From: Palsa-504 sp963844625
GTDB taxonomy: Bacteria; Actinomycetota; Actinomycetes; Streptosporangiales; Streptosporangiaceae
NCBI GenBank assembly: GCA_963844625.1
Contig: CAWJPF010000026.1
Span: 124,001 to 188,000, forward strand
Direction: 5' to 3'
Length of the DNA stretch: 64,000 bases
Within the stretch, counting starts at the first letter, position 1; each line of letters opens with the position of its first letter. Shown here in pieces: positions 8,301 through 16,203 of this stretch. The translations under genes and the position numbers were made by a program. The notes below the pieces were generated by a model, which worked only from the letters and a program-made list of their open reading frames with translations, ran no database searches and was not told the DNA's origin.

Positions 8301-9161
8301 GGCCGGTTCCACAGCGAGCCCTGGGCCGAGCGCTCGCTGGTCATCTGGGAGGAACTCGGCGAGCTACCCTGGCAGGCCAAAGCGCTGAACCAGCTGGGTA
8401 TCCGAGCCTACTTCGAAGGCCGCTGGGGCGACGCGCTGGCCTACTACCGGCGCGCGGCGGACACCTTCGCTCGCGTCGGCGACCAGTGGAACGCCGCCAT
8501 CGCCGCGTGCAATGTCGGCGAGATCCTGTCGGATCAGGGCCATTACGCCCAGTCCGACGAGGTAACGCAGCCCGCGATGCGCGTCCTGCAAGCTTCCGGT
8601 GCGCTCTCGGACACGGCGTTCGCGCTGAGCGTGCTCGGGCGGACAGCCGCCCGGGCCGGGCGGCTGGCCGAGGCACACGAGTTGCTGGACGCGGCCAAGA
8701 CCGGTTACCTGCGGGCCGGCGAGCGGGTCGAGGCGCTGTCCGCGGAGGTCCGGATCGCCGAGTGCCTCGTGCTCGGCGGCCAGACCGCGGCCGCCCAGGC
8801 GGCGACCGACGAAGCCGCCATCCAGCTCGCGGCGCGGGGAATGGCTGTCGAAGACGCGGCCCTGGACCGGCTGCGCGGCTACCTGCTGGCGCAGCAAGGG
8901 CAGCCCGAACCGGCCGCCGAGGCCTTCCAGGCCAGCCTCACCCTGGCCCGCCAGCGCACCGCCCTTTATGACCAGGCGCTGAGCCTGGATGCCCTGATCA
9001 GGCTGGCCAGCCAGGCCGGGTGGCCGCCCAGGCGCTCGTACGCCGCGGTACGTACCGCGTTGTTCGGGCAGCTGGGCGTGATCGCCACGGCCGCGTTCCC
9101 GCTGTCAGCCCCGGCCCCCGGCCACGAGCCGGGTCCGGTGCTGTCCCCGGCTAGAACGTGA
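5322..9161 (+). CDS. Adenylate/guanylate cyclase with two catalytic domains, AAA ATPase and TPR
   Basis: 1279 residues, GTG start after a CTGGGGG ribosome site. Domain order: class III cyclase domain C1 (about 30-185) with both metal Asp positions kept (D38 in VDISGF, D88 in KWGGDAV); C2 (about 230-405), in which the metal positions are changed (VEFSG, GGKIM) but the Asn/Arg pair of transition-state binding is kept (N363, R367 in VNLAARV); an AAA/NTPase with Walker A GPPGIGKS at 460-467; then TPR-like helices (about 780-1250). The order matches soluble adenylyl cyclases (ADCY10-like). C1 and C2 look like complementary halves of one active site. No membrane segment, so cytosolic. It overlaps the opposing gene's end by 11 bases. 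Confidence 0.88.
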   Translation: MSEGETLRPYVAELVIDWLRETPDATYRAVEGTLALVDISGFTALTERLARAGAVGAEEMSDILSAVFTDLLAVAFNYGAWLVKWGGDAVLLLFEGDQHPAMASRAAVEMRRVLRRAGQVRATAGSASLRMSIGVHSGPVSFFLVGTRHRELVITGPAATEVALIEAAAGAGEIALSPAAAGLLDPRVVGAAKGPARLLRALPVAAERTREASDVTGVDLTAALPGPIADYVLDGAGEGEHRRVAVAFVEFSGTDELLAARGPQAAAAELHELVSIAQEACYRCDVTFLETDISPDGGKIMLVAGAPHSEGHHEQRLLRAARAIVDYRGPLSVRAGANSGRVFAGDFGPPYRRTYSVKGNVVNLAARVMSRAGPGQLLATTALAGSASGFTYTPLPAFPVKGKSKPVNAVAVGAVQQPSRPASGGADVPPLVGRGAEISELLAVLDTALAGRGQVAEIAGPPGIGKSRLADELLAMAEERTLLVACDRYAAGTPYALIDAMLRELLGVAGAAGPQAVLAAVADAVDRRATALRPWLPLLAAVVGADLPPTPEVAALAGEFLRARLELTVTELIGTLLPGPAVLVIEDLQLIDDASANLLSRLLAGVADRPWLVLFTCAESGSSPLTGAADVRLVLEPLGQQAATQLVSWETRAAPLLPYQLAAIAERSTGNPLFARELVRVASQADDGVLLPESIEDVVGAQVDRLQPADRDALRAASVAGMRIDPRLLAEVLGQPASAGQWERLGAFVQPDQDGSLRFRHGLVRDTAYEGLSFRRRRQLHDGLARALERRAGRTPDAEAGLLSVHFYHAQNFAPAAHYARVAGEQAALVYANAEAAAFLSRALEAAKRKRQPAPEEIAHMAEAYADIRYRLGEFATAGRAYAAARKILSQDPVGLARLRLKTALVVTRTEGLSQALRWITRGRRILAGLADPQARRLDARLLVQTALIRQMQGRYGEAQQACEAAIAVAESSGARDVLAQALQLLDAADVARGRFHSEPWAERSLVIWEELGELPWQAKALNQLGIRAYFEGRWGDALAYYRRAADTFARVGDQWNAAIAACNVGEILSDQGHYAQSDEVTQPAMRVLQASGALSDTAFALSVLGRTAARAGRLAEAHELLDAAKTGYLRAGERVEALSAEVRIAECLVLGGQTAAAQAATDEAAIQLAARGMAVEDAALDRLRGYLLAQQGQPEPAAEAFQASLTLARQRTALYDQALSLDALIRLASQAGWPPRRSYAAVRTALFGQLGVIATAAFPLSAPAPGHEPGPVLSPART

Positions 9162-10041
9162 TGCGCGGATCCCCGGCGGGCGCCAGGACGATGGCCACCA
9201 CTTTCCCGGACCAGGTCCGGTACTGAGCCTTCACGCACGGCGCGGGCCGGTGCCAGCCGCAGGCTGGCAGCAGCCCCTCGTACTCGCCGTTCGCCGGGTT
9301 GAACGCCGAGGTGCGGCCGCCCTTAGTGGCGAACGGCACCGATGCGCCCCAGCAGATGTTGACGAACCGCCAGTGACCGGCGCCGTACGCCTTGGTGAAG
9401 GTCCGGCTGACCGTGATGACCTGAGCCCGGCTGGCGGAGAAGGTCAGCACGCCGCCGGCCGAGGTGCAGGACAGCGCGGGGAAGCCGCCGCCAGTCGCGG
9501 TGAGCGTCCCGCTGCTCGCCGCCGCGCCCGCCCGGGCCGTGCCTGATGTGCCGCCCGCTGTCACCGTCCCGCTCTGGCAGGGCTGGCCGGCCTGGCAGTG
9601 GATGAGCTGGCCGACGATGTCGAACGGCTGGGACGGCAGGCTGGTCGCGCCCGGTATCGAGGCCACAAGCTCAAAGCCGAAGCCGACCGAACTGAACGTG
9701 AGCGCAGGGAACTTGGCCACGCCGTGCCACGCGCGTACGACCCGGCCCGCCGGTTCGGCCGCCCCCACGGGGTTGACCTTGTACGACAGCGTGACCCAGC
9801 CGTTGTACCCCCGGTCGGGCTTGCCGTCCGGCTTCTCGACTGCCACCTTGACCGGCGGCGCGACCGCGGTGCCGACCTGGGTGGTCGTGGGCTGGACGAC
9901 GATGACCGGCGTCAGCTGGTGTGGCTGCTGCCCCGCCAGCGCCGGCCCGGCCCCGAGCACGACCAGTGCCGCGGCGCCGATCGGGGCGAACCAGGCCGCC
10001 CGCCAGCTCCGCTTCGGTAGTGGAAAGCCGTGTTTCCTCAT
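9151..10041 (-). CDS. Secreted or cell-surface protein of unknown function
   Basis: 296 residues with a clear Sec signal peptide: a basic start (MRKHGFPLPKRSWR), a hydrophobic core (IGAAALVVLGAGPALA) and an AxA-type cleavage site before GQQPHQL. The mature part begins with an Ig-like stretch (PPVKVAVEKPDGKPDRGYNGWVT in the first 100 residues) followed by a Gly/Ala/Ser/Thr-rich linker. The C-terminal half has four cysteines that could form disulfides. I do not recognise a catalytic motif. It is transcribed alone and converges on the cyclase gene. Confidence 0.65.
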   Translation of the reverse strand: MRKHGFPLPKRSWRAAWFAPIGAAALVVLGAGPALAGQQPHQLTPVIVVQPTTTQVGTAVAPPVKVAVEKPDGKPDRGYNGWVTLSYKVNPVGAAEPAGRVVRAWHGVAKFPALTFSSVGFGFELVASIPGATSLPSQPFDIVGQLIHCQAGQPCQSGTVTAGGTSGTARAGAAASSGTLTATGGGFPALSCTSAGGVLTFSASRAQVITVSRTFTKAYGAGHWRFVNICWGASVPFATKGGRTSAFNPANGEYEGLLPACGWHRPAPCVKAQYRTWSGKVVAIVLAPAGDPRITF

Positions 10042-10215
10042 CTAGGGTCCAGCCTCTCTGCCTGCGGCGCGCACTGACGAATGGATCATATGGCTGACTA
10101 CGTTTCGTGTGGAAGATGCCCGTAGTATCGCCGGGCCGGCCAGGCCGGAGTTTCGATGCCGGACCGTTGCCTGCCGGCGGGGAAGCAGCACGCACGGACA
10201 AGTTGCTGGTAGGGC

Positions 10216-11064
10216 ATGCTAGAGGCGATGCGAGCTCATTTCTGCGGGACGCGGGGCTCGACGCCCGTCAGCGGCGTCGGGCAGTCGCGCTATGGCGGGA
10301 ACACCTCGTGCATCGGGCTGGCCCACGCGGGCGAGCCGCCCACGATCGTGCTTGATGCCGGCACGGGGCTGCAGCGGCTGCCGCTCGCGCTGGACGGCCA
10401 GCCGTTCCGCGGCACGCTGCTGCTCAGCCACCTGCACTGGGACCACACCCACGGAATGCCGTTTTTCCGCAGCGGGACGCTGCCCGGTCACCGGGTCGAC
10501 GTGTACCTGCCCGAGCAGGGGGTGGACGCCGAAGAGCTGCTGGCCCGGGTGCTTTCGCCGCCGCATTTCCCGATCCGGCCCAAACAGCTCGGCGAGGGCT
10601 GGACTTTCCGCACCATCGAGCCGGGGCATTATGAGCTCGAGGGCTTTTCCGTGGCGGTGCGGGAAATCCCGCATAAGGGCGGCCGCACATTCGGCTACCG
10701 GGTCAGCGACGCCGATGGCTCGCTGGCTTACCTGCCCGATCACAGTCCGAGCGCGCTCGGCCCGGGGCCCGATGGTACCGGCGTCTACCACGAGGCGGCC
10801 CTCGCGCTGGCCGACGGGGTCGACCTGCTGGTGCACGATTCGCAGCACACCGCCGCCGAGCTTCCGCGGCTCGGGTTCCTCGGCCACTCCGCCGTGGAGT
10901 ACGCGGTCGCGCTCGCGCAGCGCGCCGGAGCCCGGCAGTACGCGCTTTTTCATCACGACCCGTGGCGCACCGATGCCGAGATCGACGCCTTCGCGGCGCA
11001 GCACGCGATGGCGCCCGTCCGCGTCTTCGCCGCCTACGATGGCATGATCGTAGATCTGCCCTGA
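10216..11064 (+). CDS. MBL-fold metallo-hydrolase
   Basis: Up to 282 residues; a second in-frame ATG at 10228 begins right before the conserved CGTRGSTP and is equally possible, since neither start has a well-spaced ribosome site. The zinc-binding motif is HLHWDHTHG, followed by YLPDHSP, VHDSQHT and FHHDP, which supply the remaining metal ligands. The CGTRGSTP start and YGGNTSC segment are shared with phosphodiesterase-type MBL proteins (PhnP and cyclic-nucleotide phosphodiesterase relatives). A role in degrading the nearby cyclase's product is possible but unsupported beyond proximity. Confidence 0.8.
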   Translation: MLEAMRAHFCGTRGSTPVSGVGQSRYGGNTSCIGLAHAGEPPTIVLDAGTGLQRLPLALDGQPFRGTLLLSHLHWDHTHGMPFFRSGTLPGHRVDVYLPEQGVDAEELLARVLSPPHFPIRPKQLGEGWTFRTIEPGHYELEGFSVAVREIPHKGGRTFGYRVSDADGSLAYLPDHSPSALGPGPDGTGVYHEAALALADGVDLLVHDSQHTAAELPRLGFLGHSAVEYAVALAQRAGARQYALFHHDPWRTDAEIDAFAAQHAMAPVRVFAAYDGMIVDLP

Positions 11065-11102
11065 CTGACTGACGCTGACTGACTGACGCTGACTGATCGA
11101 CG
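11061..11102. repeat. 14-bp tandem repeat, three copies
   Basis: CTGACTGACTGACG occurs twice head to tail, followed by a degenerate third copy. Each copy is itself a CTGA micro-repeat. The first copy begins at the stop codon of the MBL gene. It is probably slippage-generated spacer DNA; I see no hairpin in it. Confidence 0.8.
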
Positions 11103-11161
11103 TTGATCGTCACGACCACCAGGGCTCAGCCAGGGAGCCGCGCAGCTGGAGGGTCGGTGTC

Positions 11162-12082
11162 GTGATCTGGACGGGTGAGCGCAACCAGGCGCAGGGACGG
11201 CTGGTGGCGCAGATGTACCGGGCCGCGGCGTCGGTGCCGTGCGAACGGGTCGCCGTCATCGCGGGCGGCCTGCCCGGCGCGGACAAGGCCGGCGCCCTGG
11301 CCGAGGCGGGCGTAGACCGGTCGCAGTACCTCACCGTCAGCATCAACGCCGTCCTGGCCCGGATGGCCGCGGCCCAGCTCATCCCCGAAGCCGACGGCCT
11401 GTCCCCGCTGGCCCGGGCCGGCCTGGTGCACGGGGAGGCTCAGTACCTGGCCAAGCGGGTCGGGCTGCTGGCCCTCATGGACGGCAGGAACCTGATCCTG
11501 GACATCTCGCTGGCGTCCTGGCGGGCCGCCGAGGCCTGGACCTATGCCCTGCGGTTCGCGGATTACGCCGTCCACGCGGTGTTCGCCGACATCGGCATCG
11601 AGGAGGCGGTACGCGCCTCGGAGGAGGCGTACCGCCGCGGCGAGGAAGAATTCCGGGGCGGGCAGGGCTACGGCGGCCGGCGCATCCCGGCGGAGGCCAT
11701 CCGGGCGCTGGCTACCCCGGCCGCCGCCGCGCCGAGGAACCGCATCAGGTGGGCCGTCGGCGCGCGATCGGCCGGCGCCATCGGCGGAACCGTGGGGACC
11801 GGCACCTTTCCCGGCAGCGCCGTGACCGCGATGCTCAGCTCCTACCGCGAGGGCCGGCTCAGCCTGGACGATCTCACCCTGGAGTTCCGGGCCCGCCGGT
11901 GGCCCCAGGTCCCGGACGTCTGCCCGCCCGAACTGGATCAGGCCCGGGCGGCCATCGACGACCCCGAGCCTTACGTGCCCGGTTCGTTCGACGATGTCGT
12001 CCTCGCCTACGACCTCGGCTGGCTGTCCGACGCCGACTACGACGTCCTCGCGACGGCGGCCGAAGGCCTGCCGGAAACGTGA
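11162..12082 (+). CDS. Zeta-toxin-like P-loop protein with degenerate Walker A
   Basis: 306 residues, GTG start. VAVIAGGLPGADKAG at residues 30-44 occupies the place of the zeta-toxin/UDP-N-acetylglucosamine kinase Walker A, but the invariant Gly before Lys is D41 and the Ser/Thr after it is A43; K42 is kept. A downstream NLILDISLAS strand resembles the conserved catalytic-region strand of zeta toxins. The C-terminal third (VGARSAGAIGG onward) is unlike short zeta toxins. No small antitoxin (epsilon) ORF sits next to it. The changed P-loop suggests weak or lost nucleotide binding. Confidence 0.5.
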   Translation: MIWTGERNQAQGRLVAQMYRAAASVPCERVAVIAGGLPGADKAGALAEAGVDRSQYLTVSINAVLARMAAAQLIPEADGLSPLARAGLVHGEAQYLAKRVGLLALMDGRNLILDISLASWRAAEAWTYALRFADYAVHAVFADIGIEEAVRASEEAYRRGEEEFRGGQGYGGRRIPAEAIRALATPAAAAPRNRIRWAVGARSAGAIGGTVGTGTFPGSAVTAMLSSYREGRLSLDDLTLEFRARRWPQVPDVCPPELDQARAAIDDPEPYVPGSFDDVVLAYDLGWLSDADYDVLATAAEGLPET

Positions 12083-12098
12083 GCCCCGAAAACCTGAT

Positions 12099-12139
12099 GG
12101 AGCGGGGTGCCGCGGACTGGGCGCGCGGCACCCCGCTCC
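12099..12139 (+). terminator. 16-bp perfect stem-loop after zeta-like gene
   Basis: Arms 12099-12114 and 12124-12139 (GGAGCGGGGTGCCGCG and its complement) pair perfectly around a 9-base loop, 17 bases after the stop codon. No T tract follows, as is common in high-GC actinomycetes. Confidence 0.7.
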
Positions 12140-12248
12140 TATGAGGCAGGCACTGCGGGGCAACGCCGCGCCGCGCACCCGCCATAGAGTCAGGTAACTA
12201 CCCCAACGATGACGTAACCTCCCGAACCGGGTCAATCCATTTTCTGGG

Positions 12249-12602
12249 TCATTTTCCCGGCCAGAACGGTCGGACCTCGATCCGGCCGAACCCGGCCACC
12301 GGATGCGCCGCGGCCACCTCGACCGCCTCCTCGATGTTCGCGCACTCCAGGATGTCGAATCCGCAGATGACTTCCTTGGTCTCGGCGAACGGGCCGTCGC
12401 TGACCAGGACCTCGCCGTCCCGCACCAGGACGGTCCTGGCCTCGCGCGGCGGCCTGAGCCGGTCACCGTCCAGCCGGATGCCGCGGGCCATTACATCCTC
12501 GAGCCACGGAAAGCTCCTGCTCTCCTCGGTGTCCGCCTCCTCCGCGGCTTCCTCGCCCTCGTAACCCGCCCCGTCGACGCAGACCAGCATCAAGAACTTC
12601 AT
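12249..12602 (-). CDS. YCII-related DGPF-domain protein
   Basis: 117 residues. It begins MKFLMLVCVD and carries the hallmark SDGPFAETKE plus GFDILECANIEEAVEVAAAHP, the DGPF/PhnB-like YCII family that actinomycetes often encode near ECF sigma factors. No sigma factor gene adjoins it here. Function unknown; probably a small-molecule-binding ferredoxin-like fold. A ribosome-site-like GGGAGAAG lies just before the ATG. Confidence 0.85.
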   Translation of the reverse strand: MKFLMLVCVDGAGYEGEEAAEEADTEESRSFPWLEDVMARGIRLDGDRLRPPREARTVLVRDGEVLVSDGPFAETKEVICGFDILECANIEEAVEVAAAHPVAGFGRIEVRPFWPGK

Positions 12603-12675
12603 CGTCTTCTCCCATTCTCGTAGCGTTCACAACATCACGACGAACGGGACTCCGCAAAAAGACCGGCCCCGGGTA

Positions 12676-12713
12676 CGCGAGCAGGACCCGCGCTCAGGCG
12701 GGTCCTGCTCGCG
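12676..12713 (-). terminator. 16-bp perfect hairpin with T tract, minus strand
   Basis: Arms 12676-12691 and 12698-12713 pair perfectly around a 6-base loop. It begins 9 bases past the stop of the minus-strand membrane-protein gene. About 15 bases further along the minus strand is a CTTTTTG run. This is a classical intrinsic terminator. Confidence 0.85.
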
Positions 12714-12721
12714 GCGGATGA

Positions 12722-13174
12722 TCAGCTGATGACCGCCATCGCGAAGGCGGCCACCGTGCCCAGCCCGGCCAGGACGGCGCCGGTCAGCGCGACACCCTCG
12801 CCGCGGAAAGGCCGCCTGTCGCGCGCGTCGCGCGCCAGCACCAGCGCGCCGACCGCGAAGACGGGCGGCAGCGCGAGCCAGAACACCGCGAACGAGGCCA
12901 CCGCCAGGATGCCGAGGACCAGCGAGGTCCAGGCGGAGGCCCGGGCCGAGCCCTTGCGCAGTACTCGCCGGACCACGAGCCCGAAGACCAGCGCGGTGAA
13001 CGCCAGCACGACCGCGGCGAGGACGAGGCCGACCCGCCAGGCCGGTCCGTCGTTGGTGTTACGGGCCAGCAGGACGGCGCCGAGGATCGCGCTGAGCAGC
13101 ACGGCGGTACCGGCCGGGCGCAGTACGCCCGGGGCCCGGGTCGCGGGCGCGGTATCGAGGGAAGTCGCGGTCAT
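12722..13174 (-). CDS. Four-helix integral membrane protein
   Basis: 150 residues from ATG 13174; the frame stays open far upstream, but that part is antisense to a histidine kinase. After a short polar N-terminus there are four hydrophobic segments: AVLLSAILGAVLLA, VGLVLAAVVLAFTALVFGLVV, LVLGILAVASFAVFWLALPPVFAVGALV and VALTGAVLAGLGTVAAFAMAV. An Arg/Lys-rich loop (RRVLRKGSARA) lies between the second and third. It resembles DUF4190-type small membrane proteins, without firm family assignment. It diverges from the sensor kinase gene. Confidence 0.65.
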   Translation of the reverse strand: MTATSLDTAPATRAPGVLRPAGTAVLLSAILGAVLLARNTNDGPAWRVGLVLAAVVLAFTALVFGLVVRRVLRKGSARASAWTSLVLGILAVASFAVFWLALPPVFAVGALVLARDARDRRPFRGEGVALTGAVLAGLGTVAAFAMAVIS

Positions 13175-13246
13175 CGCAGTGTTCCTTTCATCGTGAAGCA
13201 GATGCCTCCAGGCTCCCTGCGCGGCGATCGGCGCGCATGAGGCGCG

Positions 13247-13267
13247 CGTCCGGGGCGTACCCGGACG
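13247..13267 (+). promoter_or_regulatory. Hairpin plus T run in the leader of the sensor-kinase gene
   Basis: CGTCCGGG and CCCGGACG form a perfect 8-bp stem with a 5-base loop followed directly by TTTT, 67 bases before the kinase ATG. It could be an attenuator or an operator; position alone does not decide. Confidence 0.4.
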
Positions 13268-13333
13268 TTTTCCCGGCCGTACCGGGACAGTTGCCCCCTG
13301 ACAAGATGGCCCTCGCTCCAGCACACTCAGTTC

Positions 13334-15364
13334 ATGGACGCCGAGCGCACGGCCGCGATCTCGCCGAAGAAAGCGAGGAGAGCGAGAGGAGGCGCGCTGG
13401 CGGTGGCGATGCTGATCCTGGCGGAGATAGCCGCGACCCCGGTGGCGGGCGCCGGACTGAGCCGCCTGGCCGGGGTGCATGGTTCGTTCGTCCCGGTCGG
13501 CGACCTGATCGTCGACGCCTGCATCGTGACCATCGCGCTGGTGGTGATCTGGGCGCGGCCGGAGAACGTCATCGGCTGGCTGATGCTGGCGTTCGCTTTC
13601 CTCGGGGCGACCCAGAACGTCGCCGAGGCCTATGGCGTTCGCGCCCAGGCCGAGCCGCATTCCCAACTGCCGCTCGGCCCGCTGGCCCTGTCCCTGGGCA
13701 CGTCGCTGTGGATACCCGCGGCGGCGCTTCCGGCCACGCTGCTGCTGAACCTGTACCCTGACGGCCGGGTCGCCGCCCGATTCTGGATCTGGGTGAACCG
13801 GCTGACCCTGGCCGCGATGATCGTCGCGACGGTCGCCGTCGGCACGAGCCTGCAGATCGCCCGCCAGGACTTCACGGGTGCGCGTCCGGTCCTCGTCGTG
13901 CCATCGTCGTTCGGCACGCCGCTGGCCGTCGTCGCCGTGGCGGTCCTGGCCGGCTGCGCGCTGGTGAGCATCGGCGGGGCGATCTGGCGAACGTGGCGGG
14001 CCCGGCCGCCGCAACGCCAGCAGCTTCTCCTGCTGCTGGTAACGGCCGCGATCGTGATCGTGCTCACCCCGCTGGATGAGCCGGCCGCTCTGTTCGACGT
14101 CGGCCTGGTCGCGGTGCCCGCCGCGGTGGCGGTCGGCGTGCTCCGCTACCGGCTGCTCGGCGTCGAGGTGGTGATCCGGCGGACGCTGCAGTTCGCGGTG
14201 CTGACCCTGCTGGTGGTGGCGGTATACGCGGCCGCCGCGGCGGCCGCCTCGGCGTTGGTCTCCGACCGGACCGGCTCGCGGGTGGTAGCCGCGGCGGCCG
14301 TGGCGCTGGTCCTGCTGCCGCTGCGGGACCGGTTGCAGACCTGGGTCGACCGGCTGGTGTACGGCGCCCGCCGCGATCCGCTCGGCGCGGTCCGGCAGGT
14401 CGGCGCGTCCGTATCCGCGGTGTCCGCCAACCCGCTGCCCGCCGTCGTCGGCAGCGTCGCCGATGCGGTTCGCGCCAGCTTCGTGGCGATCGCCGACGCC
14501 GACGGGGCCATCATGGCGCAGGCCGGGACCGATCGCGGCGGTACCCGGCTGGCCTATCCGCTCACCGTGTCCGGCCAGCAGGTCGGGGAGCTGCTGATCT
14601 GCCCGGCCCGCGGCGAATCGGCCCTCGCCGCGGCCGACGCCCGGGTGATCATGACCCTGATCGCCCCGGTGGCCGCGATCGTCCACGCCACTCAGCTGAC
14701 GCGGCGGCTGGCGGTCGCACACGAGCGGACGCTGACCACGGCGCAGCGGGAGCGGTCCCGGATCCGGCGTGACCTGCACGACGGGCTCGGCCCGTCGCTG
14801 TCGGGCGTCGCCCTCGGCCTGGAGGCGGTGCAGGCCGCGCTGCCTGACGACGCGGCGACAGCGGCCACGCTGACCGCGCGGATGCGGACCGAGATCGGCA
14901 GCGCCGTCGAGGATGTACGGCGCATCATCGACGAGCTCCGCCCGGCGGCGCTCGAGGACGTCGGTCTGGTCCAGGCACTGCGGGAACGGGCCGCGTCGCT
15001 AGCCGCACGGTCGTCGCCGGGCATGACCGTAGAGCTGCGGGCCGCCGAGCCGATGCCCGGCCTGCCCGAGCAGGTGGAGATCGCCGCGTTCCGGATCGCC
15101 GAGGAGGCCATGACGAATGTGCTCAGGCACGCACGGGCGAGCCGGTGCGAAGTGCGGCTCGAGGTCTGCGGGTCCGGGGATGCGCTGGTCGTTTCGATCA
15201 GCGACGATGGCGTCGGACTGCCCGGGCAAACCCGGTCGGACGGCATCGGGCTGGCATCGATCCGGCAGCGGGCCGCTGACCTCGGTGGATCCTGCACGAT
15301 CGGCCCGGCCGTCCCGTCGGGCGTGATCGTGAGCGCCCGGCTGCCCCTGGAGATGACCTCATGA
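13334..15364 (+). CDS. NarL-type sensor histidine kinase, multi-spanning
   Basis: 676 residues. Residues 15-345 contain eight to ten hydrophobic segments (for example LAVAMLILAEIAAT, VTIALVVIWA, FAVLTLLVVAVYAAAAAAASALV), so it sits in the membrane without a large external domain. A short GAF-like region follows (about 360-460). The HisKA_3 dimerisation motif RSRIRRDLHDGLGPSL holds the phospho-acceptor H482. The ATPase domain has EEAMTNVLRHA (N box) and DDGVGLPG (G1). Its stop overlaps the response regulator's start (ATGA), so the two form a two-component pair. The signal is unknown. Confidence 0.9.
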   Translation: MDAERTAAISPKKARRARGGALAVAMLILAEIAATPVAGAGLSRLAGVHGSFVPVGDLIVDACIVTIALVVIWARPENVIGWLMLAFAFLGATQNVAEAYGVRAQAEPHSQLPLGPLALSLGTSLWIPAAALPATLLLNLYPDGRVAARFWIWVNRLTLAAMIVATVAVGTSLQIARQDFTGARPVLVVPSSFGTPLAVVAVAVLAGCALVSIGGAIWRTWRARPPQRQQLLLLLVTAAIVIVLTPLDEPAALFDVGLVAVPAAVAVGVLRYRLLGVEVVIRRTLQFAVLTLLVVAVYAAAAAAASALVSDRTGSRVVAAAAVALVLLPLRDRLQTWVDRLVYGARRDPLGAVRQVGASVSAVSANPLPAVVGSVADAVRASFVAIADADGAIMAQAGTDRGGTRLAYPLTVSGQQVGELLICPARGESALAAADARVIMTLIAPVAAIVHATQLTRRLAVAHERTLTTAQRERSRIRRDLHDGLGPSLSGVALGLEAVQAALPDDAATAATLTARMRTEIGSAVEDVRRIIDELRPAALEDVGLVQALRERAASLAARSSPGMTVELRAAEPMPGLPEQVEIAAFRIAEEAMTNVLRHARASRCEVRLEVCGSGDALVVSISDDGVGLPGQTRSDGIGLASIRQRAADLGGSCTIGPAVPSGVIVSARLPLEMTS

Positions 15365-15996
15365 CCGCTGGGCCGGTGCGGGTCGTGCTCGCCGATGACC
15401 ATCCGATGTACCGGTACGGCGTCGCGGCGGTCCTGTCGACCGCGGCTGAGATCGAGCTGGTGGGTGAGGCCTGCGATGGCGCCGCCCTGATCGCGCTCGT
15501 CGACGCCGAACGACCGGACGTAGTGCTTACCGACCTGGCCATGCCCGGCCTCGACGGGGCCAGCGCCTGCAGGCAGCTGCTCGCGCGGCAGCCGGACCTG
15601 GGCGTGCTCGTGCTGACGATGCACGCCGACGACGAGTCGCTGCTTTCGGCGCTGCGGGCCGGCGCGCGGGGATACCTGGTCAAGGGCGCCGACAAGGCCG
15701 AACTCATCCGGGCCATCCTGGCCGTCGCCGACGGCCAGGCCGTCTACGGCGCGGCGGTCGCCCGGCGGATCACCGAGCTGCTCGGCACGTCCCGCCGGGC
15801 GGCGCCGTTCCCCGACCTGACCCCGAGAGAACGGGAAGTGCTCGGCCTGCTGGCCGACGGCGCCCGCAACTCCGAGATCGCCAGGCAACTCGGCATGACC
15901 GACAAGACCGTACGCAACCACGTCTCGGCGATCCTGATGAAACTGCAGGTAACTGACAGGACCGCCGCCGCCATCAAGGCCCGCGACGCGCGCTAG
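15361..15996 (+). CDS. NarL/LuxR-type response regulator
   Basis: 211 residues. The receiver domain (1-125) has acidic residues in VLADDHP, phospho-acceptor D58 in VVLTDLAMPG, the conserved Thr in VLTMHAD and Lys in YLVKGADK. The output domain is a LuxR helix-turn-helix (LTPREREVLGLLADGARNSE, TDKTVRNHVSAILMK). It partners the sensor kinase immediately upstream through a 4-base overlap. Target genes are not evident; the divergent membrane protein and the hairpin at 13247 are candidates. Confidence 0.93.
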   Translation: MTAGPVRVVLADDHPMYRYGVAAVLSTAAEIELVGEACDGAALIALVDAERPDVVLTDLAMPGLDGASACRQLLARQPDLGVLVLTMHADDESLLSALRAGARGYLVKGADKAELIRAILAVADGQAVYGAAVARRITELLGTSRRAAPFPDLTPREREVLGLLADGARNSEIARQLGMTDKTVRNHVSAILMKLQVTDRTAAAIKARDAR

Positions 15997-16033
15997 CCCC
16001 TGGTCAGCGCTACCTGCGCGTGTCACCCCGGTC

Positions 16034-16070
16034 CGTTCGGCCAAAAGATTAAGTTCTTTTATCCCGAACG
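16034..16070. promoter_or_regulatory. Nested AT-rich inverted repeat upstream of hypF
   Basis: CGTTCGG...CCGAACG encloses AAAAGA...TCTTTT in one 37-bp palindrome. It stands out as A+T-rich in this genome and lies 74 bases after the response-regulator stop and 134 bases before the hypF start. It could terminate the two-component operon or be an operator of hypF. Confidence 0.45.
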
Positions 16071-16203
16071 AGACGTCGTGCGTGTCCCGGCTAAGCCTCT
16101 CCCGCGCAGGCCGCGGCGACGCGGGCCGGGCCGTCCTGGAACTAGGCCTGCACGCCCGGCGCGGCCGACGCCGTCAGGGTGAAAATAGTGCCGCCTCAGT
16201 ATC

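Noticed and set aside
13175..14779. Long minus-strand open frame of more than 500 codons extending upstream of the membrane-protein gene
   Set aside because: It is antisense to the sensor kinase, its translation is Arg/Gln/His-rich without any fold, and the real minus-strand gene starts at ATG 13174.
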